Positions 23,701 through 35,000 of a stretch of DNA of 64,000 nt are shown one piece after another. The translations under genes were made by a program, and so were the position numbers. The notes beneath the pieces are model-generated. The model saw nothing but the letters and a program-made list of their open reading frames with translations. It made no database searches and had not been told where the DNA came from. Position 1 is the first letter of the stretch. Each line of letters begins with the position of its first letter. Source of the stretch: Nereocystis luetkeana (lineage: Eukaryota; Sar; Phaeophyceae; Laminariales; Laminariaceae); assembly GCA_031213475.1 (NCBI GenBank), contig JARUPZ010000010.1, positions 11,703,917-11,767,916 on the forward strand, in the 5' to 3' direction.

Positions 23701-24214
23701 CATCAGCTGGATCATTTAGAGTAGATCAGGGATGTATCTGCCCTGCGGAAAAGCCTACAGCAGTAGATCATCAAGTGGGGATCAATCATCTGTCCGGTAT
23801 ATACGTCGTATTTCGTGGAATCTGGGCCAAGTCACAATTACTGCATCCGAGGTTTCAACACATTACCTTATTCTGGCCGGCCAGGTGTGGAGTGGTAACC
23901 CTACCCTCACCAGCTGATAAGCTGACGAACAAATTGGTCAACCCGCCGACGAAGGCCTTCACCGGGCCGCTAGTTTGCTCGAAATCAGACACGTCTTTGA
24001 GACCGTCGCCATCGTCCTGTTGGTTCTGGGAGGCCAGCCGCAGCGGCCGATGTACTCGCACAGGACAGGAGGCACCCGATGCTGATGATGTGTTTGCTCT
24101 TCGATGTGTACTTGAACGCAAACATGACCCGATGCCGACTAGTTGATGACTCGCGAAGCTCGACACACACGGCAGGAGGCTAGATGTGACCAGCATGCAT
24201 CCCGTAAGCTTCAT
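20772..24214 (-). CDS. DUF2358 (NTF2-like) protein, predicted plastid-targeted
   Basis: Five exons on the minus strand keep phase throughout: 24214-23867 (348 nt), 22834-22730 (105), 22186-22049 (138), 20980-20941 (40) and 20866-20772 (95, stop TGA). They total 726 nt, 241 residues. The start ATG opens a signal peptide (MKLTGCMLVTSSLLPCVSSF) followed by SSFASH, the heterokont ASAFAP-type cleavage site, then a Ser/Thr/Arg-rich transit-like segment, so import into the secondary plastid is likely. The core (about residues 117-225) has YAKNYLWTGDINEALYEDC, FTDPTLSFSGLSTYKRNVG and TRWRMVGDLRLPW, the hallmark order of DUF2358/C6orf136-type proteins: a (D/F)xDPxxxFxG strand, a YxxN helix and a WxxxG...LPW strand. 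The function of the family is unknown. Homologues usually have some 10 more residues before TRWRM, so a micro-exon between 20980 and 22049 may be missing, and the last exon is the least certain. Confidence 0.78.
23529..23797. mobile_element. GATC-rich TIR element, complete copy
   Basis: Starts CGGACAGACATATCATGATC and ends CAATCATCTGTCCG, so the termini are inverted copies of CGGACAGA. The interior holds TCATGCAGATTATGCGGGTC and CCCATCCGGCAACATCAGCT, shared with 39195-39522 and 56990-57375. It sits in the first intron of the DUF2358 gene. Confidence 0.75.
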
Positions 24215-25227
24215 CGGTGGTATGGCTTGGTCAGACACCAGCAGAAAAAGGGGCAAGACAAGGGTGTGCACCTACCACCTACGCACCGACGTACTTCTTG
24301 CGCAACTTCTGGGTACACTATTAATTATAATACCTGGTATTACGTTGCTCGGGTTCTGGGAGTTCCATTCTGCATTATACCGCAGGGAACAGTTTTTTTT
24401 ACAGTTACAGAATCACAGATCGACTTGAGAGGTTCGAAGTTCGAATGAGCACTCGTGTACTCGTGTTCGTACACTCCTACGATCTATACTCGAAAATATT
24501 CGTATTCGGCGATTGCTCACCCTAATGCCCTCAGCTCCGGGCTCAACACCGATTCGCAAACGAGAGCATGTGCAGTCGGCACAGTGACTACCTGGCCAGG
24601 GCCAGAAACGGCGATTCAATTTTCATGAACTTATATTTTCATTTTTGCATTTAAAAACTCTTGGTGCAGTGGAGATGCTACGGGACCGGCCGGTTGAGAC
24701 GTGTCAAGTGTCATATATACCAGTTTAAATATGGCAGTCAGTCAAGAGGTCAAACCGCGGTACATATTCCTGATTCGTATGATTGTACCGCTTCGACGAA
24801 GGTAGAAAAAACGATTTCGGGTTCGTCCGCGTATCTTATCTGTATATCCAAACTGCTGTTTTCAGAATACGCCAACGTGTCATATTGTCCCGACCGCACG
24901 AACGTGAAGCCCCCTGCATACAAGGGTTTATGCATACGTAGCCGGTGCCCCCGGAGCCCTAATACCGCACTACTACAGTAGTTGTCGGTGTCTCATTCGG
25001 GTGGTCAAGATCGCCCGTGAAAGCTTGCGAAAACTGCTGCTGTGGCCGAAGTTTTCATAAACGCGGACTGACCTTGTTCTGCAATATACAGAACATAACC
25101 AACATGTCGCATTGATTTGACCGCACTACGAGCGGAATGGCTCTTCCTACGTACAAGTACGACGCAGCGCCGATTCTTTTGCGCAATAGGACAAGAAGAA
25201 CCTATTTAGGGGTACAAATTTAGCGTA
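24215..25227. promoter_or_regulatory. Divergent promoter region
   Basis: The 1.0-kb gap separates the start codons of the - DUF2358 gene (24214) and the + Sfi1/ankyrin gene (25228), so both promoters must lie here unless upstream non-coding exons exist. It holds a TACCTGGTA copy at 24331 and a CTACAGTAG copy at 24973. I see no convincing TATA box or other known element. Confidence 0.5.
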
Positions 25228-26052
25228 ATGGCAGCGCCGTATCCGACCAAAAACTTCCTCGGATCGTCGGCGGACAAACCGTCATTCTCAACGGGCATGT
25301 TCGATCAGTCACCATCTTCAACGGGTATGCTAACCGAGGCACCCCGCCAGGGCAGCAAACGAGGACGCCCATCTTCTGATCACCGACCCTCGAAACATGA
25401 GCTGCGCAGAGTTGGGGCGTATCGGCAAACGGGCCGTCGTACACAAAGCCAAGAACGCGTTATGGACGAGTTCGAAGCCTCCGTGGCGAGAACGATAGTA
25501 GGCCGAAGCGGAGGTGGGGTGAGAGGCCGGGGTACACCCGATATGAACAGCTGGGCGGCCGCGCTCGGCGTCGACATCGAAGCTTCCAAGGTGATGGAGA
25601 GAGACCGTCGCAGGGTGGAGATGGAAGAAGCAGGCCAGAAGAGACCGCTGGGTGGGTGGCAGGCTCCTCCGGCACCCGCCCGACGAGTGGCGTCGACAAG
25701 TTCGCTGGGGAGAGGCCGCGACGGCGATTACGCCGCACAGCAGCAGCAGCAATCGTACTCGTTAAGTCGAAGGAAACACTACTCTCCTCCCGGCCGAGAG
25801 ATTAGACGCGGTCAAGTGCCGGAAGTGGTCGCCTTGGATGAATTTCTGTCGGACTTGCACGGTAGGCTGACCTCACTGGAAGGTGAAGCAGAGGCACCTG
25901 CTGGGGTGGTGGCACAAGGGTCGAAAACGTCTTTCCCGGGCCACATAAGAGCGTCCGACCATACTCTGGGATCTGGCGGAGTAGGAAGTGTTTCCTCGGG
26001 CGCGGTGGATGCATATGGCGTCCCTCGATCCCTTGTGGCCAGTGCTGAGCTG
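25228..26052 (+). CDS. Exon 1: disordered N-terminus (275 aa)
   Basis: ATG at 25228 opens the frame used by all later exons, and a GCTGAGCTG|GTGAGA donor closes it in phase 0. The sequence is rich in S, G, R and P, with a basic stretch (PSKHELRRVGAYRQTGRRTQ), a Q run and no hydrophobic segment, so no targeting peptide is evident. No domain is recognised. An in-frame stop follows shortly after the donor, which supports splicing here. Confidence 0.75.
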
Positions 26053-29000
26053 GTGAGAGGAAGGGTATAAACGTCCGAAGGTGCATCGAATCTGATACCG
26101 TTGGTACTGTGTAGGTAGCCGCATGTTCGCTGCCAGTTCCTCATGAGCCTGAACCAAACATCCCCTCTTCCGTCTCTTTTGTTCTGTTACGGGGGGGGCG
26201 TAATACATAGTTATTGGTAATCAGAACCCACGATGGACCCAAAAAACCTTACGTACGCCCCCGTATGTTTACACTCTATTTGGTTCTGTGAGTATTCCCG
26301 CGGAATGCGAATACGCCGATTGTCGTGTACGCCTTGTCCGTTTACATGTCATCATATCGATCCTATTCTGCAAGTACGCCGTGGGATAAGATTGGCTTCG
26401 TGGGGTGCAAATTTCGTAGTTGGCGCTTCGAATTCAAGGATTGGCGTCGAGTAAGCAGCACGTTCCTTCCCAGTGGCGCACATGCGAACAAGGCTTCACA
26501 CTCGCTTCGCGTGTACGTACACACCTAAAGAAAAAAACTTGTAGTTAGTACGGTTTTCACGCGATGTATCACAGGCTGCCTTTGTCCTTGAGGCTACGAG
26601 ACATTACTCCCCTGAGCCTGCTGGTAAAAACATCCAGGTGCTGTAGTTGACTGATATCCGTCGGAGAGTGATGGAATGCTAACGCTCGTGTAAATTGCGA
26701 GGGGTAGGCCGGAAATTTCGTCAGCTGTACGAGTGGTTGGCTTCGCGTACAAGTAGACCTGTTGATGCTCTGTTTTCACAACAATAAGCATTGGCCAGAC
26801 GCTTGGTCTACGTTCTTGCAGGGGATGCGCCGTCCTTCGTGCAATCAAGTGCCCGAACCAAACCTCTCCCGTCCCTATTGCTGTATACCTGGTATGTAGA
26901 GTCACATATCTGAAAGTCAGACCACGTACCGGATCTCTCCTCTCTTCTCTACTGTAGTTTGTAGAGGTAGAACAGTTTTTTGTTGTCATCTCAGCAGGGG
27001 GGAATTGGTCTCAATCTCAACGGAACACAGGTATATGTATCGAGGCGAACATCTAAAGTCCGCTCGTGTTTAAAGCGTAGCTGCCTTCCCATGGTGTGTT
27101 GGGCGCCTTCGTGCCCGGACGGTTCTTGATTATGATGTTTTGCCAATGGTGCCACACATCGCCCCAACCTAAGCCGAGAGACGGGATGAAATACCCCAGA
27201 GTCGTGCTTTCGCGAAAGCACGCCAAACACAAAGCAACCAACGCAACCACCTCGACCAACAACAACATGAACACATTTTTGCAGAAAAATATAGGCATAC
27301 GCCAGCTGTGAGCTTTACATATACATTAAAACAGGTACGACAGGTATATATTCCATACCCTGGTAGGCCAGACCTTATCGTATCCCTGCTTGCTAAAATG
27401 CTACCGATACTCGAGGCGAGACGACACTGGGCGGCAGACGACGACAACCTGGAGATGAGAGATGCCGCCTTCCTCCGGCAGTTCAAGCGGGGAGCACGGA
27501 TGTCCGGAGTCCAGATATCAATCGCAAAAATGTGGAGGGGGATGCTGTTCCGACGGAGGTTTTTAGTGTGGAAAAACAGGCGGCAGGTTTCACGCAAGGT
27601 AACTTTTGTCCCTCGTAAGCTCTAAGGTTGATCGTAAACTACGTCGTTTGGTGTGCTCGTAACGGTGCAGAGTGCGGCTCATGATCGGGTAATGACCGTT
27701 GTTCGTCCAGGGAGGAAGACTACGTAAGCACTTTACCGTATAATCTATGGCCCGGGCATACCTGATGGTTTGATGTCCAGCTTCGAATTTTACTAAGTAG
27801 TATAACTCTGTTTTTCCGTTGTACAATGTGTTGCACTGTGATATAATTCATGAACATTCCCAGAAAGAACAAGAAAACCGACCAGAAATCGACAACAGAG
27901 ACCTACCGTATGCGCGAAATGTAACTTGACCCCTACGTGTGCCTCTACGGAAATATCGTGGGAGGCTAAGTATGAGCTTAGCGGGGAAACACATCCCCAG
28001 GTATATGGCCACCGAGTGGGGCAGGAGACCTATTGTATTACATGAAATACTCACAATAGTCTGTGAAAGCGTATAACTGTATCGCATTATCGCTGACGAC
28101 CATGACTTGGGGCATAAATTGCCGCTCAACCGTCCCCATTAGGTTGCAACTTCTTCAGGCCAAACACACGCTTTTGGTACGTTTACTATTTATATGACTA
28201 TATTGGGTAAATGAGGACTACCGTTTTTACAGGACAGGCAATTAGAAGAAGGGCATGACACGCCGGAGGTAATATGCAACAAGACGTTGACTGACTATGT
28301 CTCCACGGGATCAGGTCCATCTGCGTGCTTGGAGCATGGTTGTCAAGGCCGACCGGAAGTATGCCGCCAACCTCAAAAAGTCACTCTTCGCAGTCTGGAA
28401 GGAGTTGGCGGAGGAGGTGGGTACCTGAAATCATAAATGAGTATTCTGACGATTTGTTTTTGATGTGTATTATGCGGTCTTTTAGATGTGCATTGCATTG
28501 TTTTTCGCTGTACAGATTGCTTGTAGATGTGAACTTCGTACTGTAGTCGTCAGCGTCTCGATGTTCGAGGCTCTGTTGTGGAATAGCGCCCTTGATTTTG
28601 CACACGTTCGGATGGATCATGACGAGATATATCAGATCAGACCACATCAAATAAGATCAGATCAGATCCCTTCTTTGATGATCTAGATCTTTTGGGGCAG
28701 ATAGACCCCGGATGAATATATTCTGGGCGCTATTTGCCACGTTCTCCGGGTGGGATATATTTATATGTGTAACACAGCCCTTGCCCACGTATGTTACGGG
28801 GGGGAACTGTATGTCACAGCTCTTGCACAGCATCTCACAACGGCAACCATAGAATCTGGGTGATGTAGATCATGATCTGGTCCATGTGTGCAATCTCGAC
28901 ACGTACTCTATCCTGGAGCCCGATGAGGTCGGTTACCATCTGTGGTTGTGGACGGATGGATAGCGCATACATACGTGTTCGCTCAGAGGCATCATGGCCC

Positions 29001-32000
29001 TCAATAGAAACATGGGGGGGGGGGGGGGGGGGGCGAGAGCAGGTGGGGAGGACTTCGGAAGTAGGATTCGACCGGGCAAGGGGGCTGTGCGCATCAATCA
29101 TCACTATTAGACGGGGTTTCCTTGCTGGATATTTTAGGGGCGTTACTGTAGATGTCTCGGGCTACAAGCCGACCATGGACACGGCCCAACCTGTACCGTC
29201 ACTCTGTCCCAGTTACGTATCGCGGGAAATACACTATAGATATAGATACATATTAGCAGGTGTGCAAGAACAACGTTAGGAAACTCCCGTCTACACTTCC
29301 TATGCTACTGTAGTCTTAGTGTGACGGAAGACCGTCCTGATTTAACACACTGATTTTAAGGTGGCAGTCTAGAACTGAGACCGACGCCCGTCTATACTTA
29401 AAGTTCCATTTTTAGTGTCGCAGTCTAGACCTGTGACGGGCTACCCTCTAGCTGGTATATGTCGGTTTTAGTGTGGTAGGTCCTAAAGGTGTGACAGCCG
29501 TCTCCTGGCGCATTCGCTCTACAGTTAGCAGTGCCTGATACTTCATTTTTTAAGGGGGGGGGTGCACATTAATCCCAATCGAGTCAGCTATCGCCCTCGC
29601 CACCTCGTTTCGATCGCGCCAACCAGGAGCGCAATGCGCGGGTCATGGGCACCCGGTCGTTCCAAGCAACAGTGAGCAGCGTTCGGTTGTCAAGACAAGC
29701 CATCGTACAGTTTTTTCAGGTACGTGCTGCTCCTTGCGAGCGCAGAATGCCCCTCGCTGTCCTGCCGTACCATGTCCAAGCGACTCATTTTATCACTGTA
29801 GTGGTTTTCTCTCTCGGGTACGTTTTTTGTGTTCGCTCTGTAACAGCTGGATGAAAAGCGTGCGCTAAGTGTATATTTGCACGCTGTTCTAGAAAAAAAA
29901 GCTCCTTGTACATGCCGTAGGCCTACGTGAAATAAAACGTTAGCCTTAGGCGATGAAGATGCTGTCAACGCCAGTGGCTGAGCTGACCAAAAGTGTGCTG
30001 CGGCCGAAATGCTGTGCAGGACAGCGGGCAGCCGTCAGAGGGTTTGCCGGCGGCCACCTTACGGAACAAGGCGAGCGTCAAACGGCGCATCCTCAAGGTG
30101 AGAGTCGACGTTTTTTTAGGTATCATCAAGATTTCACACATCGAATAGATCGCCGATCCTCGCTTAGTGATCTAGATTTTTCAGGGAATAGTATGATCCG
30201 GCGATCTGTATAATCTGAATCATGTTGCCTAGTGTAGCATAGTCTGTACGATCTAGCACAAGTTTCGTGGGTTGGACGTGTACTCGTAGAATAAAAAAAA
30301 ACATTGCAGTAGAAACATTATTAAATAACTGAGCTATCATAGTTGCATATGTTTGGGGACGGCGTTATCGAGCCCCAAGGTCAATCCAAAAGGCGCCCCT
30401 CGTTCCCCTGACAAAATCAGACTTGTGCTGACACCGCTTAGCTGTGGGGAACATCACTTATACCCCCCCCTCCCCTCCCCTGCTATATTGCCGCCGGCAT
30501 GATTTGCGGTTGTGGCAGACTTTGTTCGAGGCCTGGCGGAATGGCGCTCGCCTAAACCAGAAGGCGGCGGCTCAGGCGGCGTTCAAGGTGTGCAAGGCAG
30601 TGCGGCTCCACACCGCGTCAACGCTGCTGTGGGCTCCCGAGGTGGTCAGCTTGGTGAGCGCAACCGATCCCGCGGTGCTCAACAGAACGCTCGCATTGTG
30701 TATCTCCCAGGGTACAAACTACATAACGTGGTTGTACCCTGGCCTGATGATATATGAGGCGTTCTACGATAGAGGTATGATATTTTTGGGGGGGAAACTT
30801 GCTGAGCCATCAAGGCACCCTCACCGGGCGGCAGCTGAAGGGGGTGCAGTACCACCACAGTTCGTGGGGGTGTCTGTACATATTGAAGGTGCGCGCCCCA
30901 CACATCCCAAGCATCAGTCGTATTCAGAAGTTTGTTCCGGTTAAATTCCGCAGTATACCTTGGGGGGACATATGAGCCTCAGAAAAAATAGGGCGAACCT
31001 CTATCGTAGAACGCCTCCTGCACACTTCGCTTACCTTCTAGCCATCGCTCGCGCGTGCTTACTGAGTACGCTGAAAAGGCTGCGTACGACTGCAACTGCG
31101 AAGCCACTGCGAGGTTAGATGATTTAGGTTGTCAAAATACTGCTGAAAGCGCTGTCGGAATGTTAGACTTTCGATGGTGCTCTAGCCCATACCTTGGTCA
31201 AAATAACATCCCTTGGTCCCCTCCTCGCCGCGCCACCCCGCATCCCCCACCCCCGACGCCACTCCATCTTCCAGCTCTTTCATGTATGGTCCCGGATGGT
31301 TCAATTCAAGAAGGCGGTGAGGACGGAGCGGAAGATCCCGAAGTTCTTACCGGAGAATGGCTATGAGGTGCTACCGGAGTGGAACTCCTGGGTCGCTGGC
31401 AAGGGAAAGCGATTCGCGAGAAAGGGAGAAGTCATGCGCCGTGGGGGGCAGGTGAGGAGGGAAGCATGGATGGCCCTACCCACCTTGAAGGGAAGAAAAA
31501 AAACGGTGTTTTGTGCGTCCGAATGGGCGCCTCTATGCAGGTGCCTCGCTTGTTTGGACCGTCGGTCGTCAAGCGTACACGTCTGCGGCGCAGACGTGTG
31601 TGCAAACGAACGAAGCATAATCTCTACCAGTAAGATTTACTATGTATATTGTGTGACCCCAGACATTTATCTAGAAGAGACTTACTGCGAGCACATCCAC
31701 GCCAGAAAAACGTGGACAGGAAGGAAACAACGCCTCGAAGACCTTTTCGTAGAAGGTGTGACCCAGGCGAGGACGCTATCAGTAGAGGTGGAATCTCCCC
31801 GCATTCAACCCGACGGGCGTTGGCATTATACTCGGTTCAAATTACTATTATCGTTGGCCGCTCGCCGCTCGCCGCCTTTCAAGACGGACTCTCGTTACGT
31901 GACAAAATGTCTTCTGGCAGGTGTTTATGCGTAATAAGTTCCGACGGTGGGCTTGGTACGTTCGATGGTCGGTGTCGCAGGAGGCGAGGATCTTGGAAGC

Positions 32001-35000
32001 TGTCCAGGTGAGATTGTGCTGTATGACGAGCCCGCCCAGAATCAGCCCGTGCAGACGCAAAACTAGTCGTTGAGGCTGCCTCTCGGGGGAAAAAATATGA
32101 TTCATGGCCCAATGAAAGTGTATTCCTGCGCTCAATCGACAAAATTCTTGTATTGAGCAATTATCTAGCAGTGTGTAAACATCGAACTCGCACCTTATGA
32201 CTGGATCCTTTCGGCGCCTCTAGAAAAACATCGGCCGCGTGTCCATCAAGATGGCGATTCGCGCACCAATTTCCTCTAAAAAAACATCTAACGCATAAAT
32301 TGGTGTTTCGCCAGAAAAAGAAGGCTATCGTCACGGGGGAGTAAAATATCACCACCTCACCCTTGTCGTGATGCTCGAAACGTTTGATTTGCGCCGGGAA
32401 TGGTTGCTGTTCTTGCAGCACTACGATGAGCAGAGGGTCACCCAGGTGTTCAGAGCATGGAAGAACGTGTGCCGCGACCGCGGTAGCATTCGGAGGCGTC
32501 TGATGAGGTGCTGGGAAGGCTGGAGAACGTTCGCAATCAGGAAGAAAAAGACGGAGGCCCTCAAGAAAAAAGCGGTAAGCTTCGCTCTACGTTGGCGTGC
32601 GCACGAGGTGCACAGCAGTACCGAAACACACCTACGGCAGTAAGGACATCCCGTGATAAGGGCTAAGAAGAGACCTCAATTTTCTGCGCACCACTACAGC
32701 CTATCGCCTATTGCTCATTGCCTGCTGGTACTGCCTATTATTGCCTATTGACTATGGGTTGTTGATTATTGATGATGACTTTAGACCGTTGACTATTACG
32801 ATGAGGGATGCTGGTATACAAGGGACCTTCACTCCCCTATGCACTACCGGTCCTTTATTTTGGGGCTACCTAGCGTACCATCAGAATCGTCCTGTCTGGC
32901 TTATCTTGCTTTGCCGCAGTTCGAGAGGCCCACATGAAAATGCGGTAGGTCGTCCCCTTCGATATGGTGACGGAAAGGGTCAGGCGTCGGGCGTCACCAA
33001 AAGTTGAAAACCAAAAATGCTGTCTTAGTCGCGGTTCGGCAAAGGCCACCTACTTTCTAGAACACTTTGAAGGCGCATGGCTTCATATTGAAAGCAAGCA
33101 TCGTCTGATGCGCCGTTCTTTGCGTAAAACACACTTTTTTCGCGGGGCTTTGCGACACTTCTCTTTGTCCCCTTATTTTCGGTAACTGCTTTGTCTCCCC
33201 AGCCTTGTCCTGAACGTCTTGTAACTGTTCCGTGTTGGTCCACGGGACCGGCGACGTTGATAAGTTTATTTGTTTCGGTTATCATGCCTGTTGAGGTAAT
33301 TGCTTTGTCTCCCCTGCCTTGTCCTGAACGTCTTGTAATTGTTCCGTGTCGGTCCACGGGACCGGCGACGTTGATAAGTTTATTTGTTTCGGATATCATG
33401 CCTGTCGAGGGGACTTCTGGAGCAAGAGTATTGACGGAATCATGATCCAGCATGCTTTCCCTTGAGCAAGCGTTTGACATAATCATGGCCTGTGATTTCT
33501 CTTGAGCAAGAGTTTTGGCAATGAACATGGCCCATGCTTTCTCTCGATCCTGAGGTTTGTCATGATCATGGCCCATGCTTTCTCTCAAGCAAGATTTTTG
33601 ACGAAATCGTGGCCCATGCTTTCTCTCCCCCCGCCTTGATGGCGACCGCAAGATGGAACACGTGAGGCTGCTCAGAACGGGGTCGGCGATGGAGGATTTG
33701 AAGGCCTACGCCAGAGATGAAAAGGTTCGTAGCATCGTATTTACCATGATAGGGTGATAGCGTCGTGTCTTGTACATGCTCATAGTTTAATCGTACTAAA
33801 TTAGTAGTAATATCGTACTGACCCCTTCGACATTGGCCTCTTTGACATAGCGACCAGGACGATGTTTGGTAACGTTTGTGTTATCACCCACCTAGGATCA
33901 TGTTGTGACCGTGCCGTAGGCATCAACCTTTGTATCTCGGACACCAGCGAGTGTGTAATCCCCCGATCATGCGGAGGCCTCCGCTGCACTAATAACATTC
34001 ACTCTTCATCGTCATGTTTCCCCTATGATACCCCAAGGGGATTAAAGGGTTCGCAGTACCCGTATTTTTAGGTTCGTATCATCGTATGTTTAGGTGCGTA
34101 GCATCGTAGCAATAGGTTCGGAGTATCGTATTAAATGCGTGCGAAGCACCGAACCACTACAGTAGGTTGAACAGCATCGTTTTAAAAGGTTCGTTTCGTA
34201 TCATTTGGTTCGTAGGTTCGTATTTTCAGGTTCGTAGCGTCGTATGTATGAGCAGTTGTCTGGCTTGCACACGTCGTCAAAGTGATGCTACCATACCACG
34301 CCATGCCTGTGACATGCCATGGTTGTGAGATGAAACCTTACATATCCTGCCGACAGGGACACCTAACTCTCAACCATTTTGTGACTTGATTATGGTACGA
34401 GCATGGCATTGTAGTATTGCGTGACTCGATGCAAGTATGGCGACCCAGTCGCCCGGGATGCTTGGCGTGGCCGGCGCTGCATCAGTAATAATCAAGCCGC
34501 TATATTATCGACACTCTCCCCCCTCTCAGGGCTAGAAAGCGCCAGCGTGAGTTTGCTAAAATCCACGCGAATCGACGAGTGAAAAAAATGCTGACTTCAT
34601 CCCGCGATAAAAAATAAGGCACTTACCGTAGTGGGGGAGGGGGGAGGAGCGCTCGCTGTGTACCCCCGGACTTAAGTTACTACTGTAAGGGAGCGGGAGA
34701 ATAGGGCGAGGCGAGACTACTAAATGGGATGGTGCCGTACTATCATGAGTGAAGCAATCAAAGTCGGTCGTATGATCACCCAAGAGGCCAACAAATGCCC
34801 TGATTTTCGTCGAAAATCCTGATTTGTCTCGATGTTTGGTTTCCCCGCCTGCTCGAGTACTCTCAACGTTCAAACGAGTGTTCACATCTCACGAAGTACA
34901 GCTCCGATTTATAACAAAGCTCTGTGTGGATCGCAGCGGTCCCCTTGTTAATGCGATCATGTGTTGGTGTCGAGTAGCCCAACGTCGAAGGTGAAAGGTT

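Noticed and set aside
31649-31934. Open frames between exons 7 and 8
   Set aside because: They cross clear splice sites, and the phase-0 exon 31921-32007 with an Sfi1-like repeat accounts for the coding signal.
32910-32946. Possible extra exon (acceptor TTTGCCGCAG, donor GTAGGT)
   Set aside because: In the phase required by exon 9 it meets TGA at once, and other phases break the join to exon 10.
33025-33651. 208-codon minus-strand open frame
   Set aside because: It is made of the 114-bp and 42-bp tandem repeats and runs antisense to intron 9.
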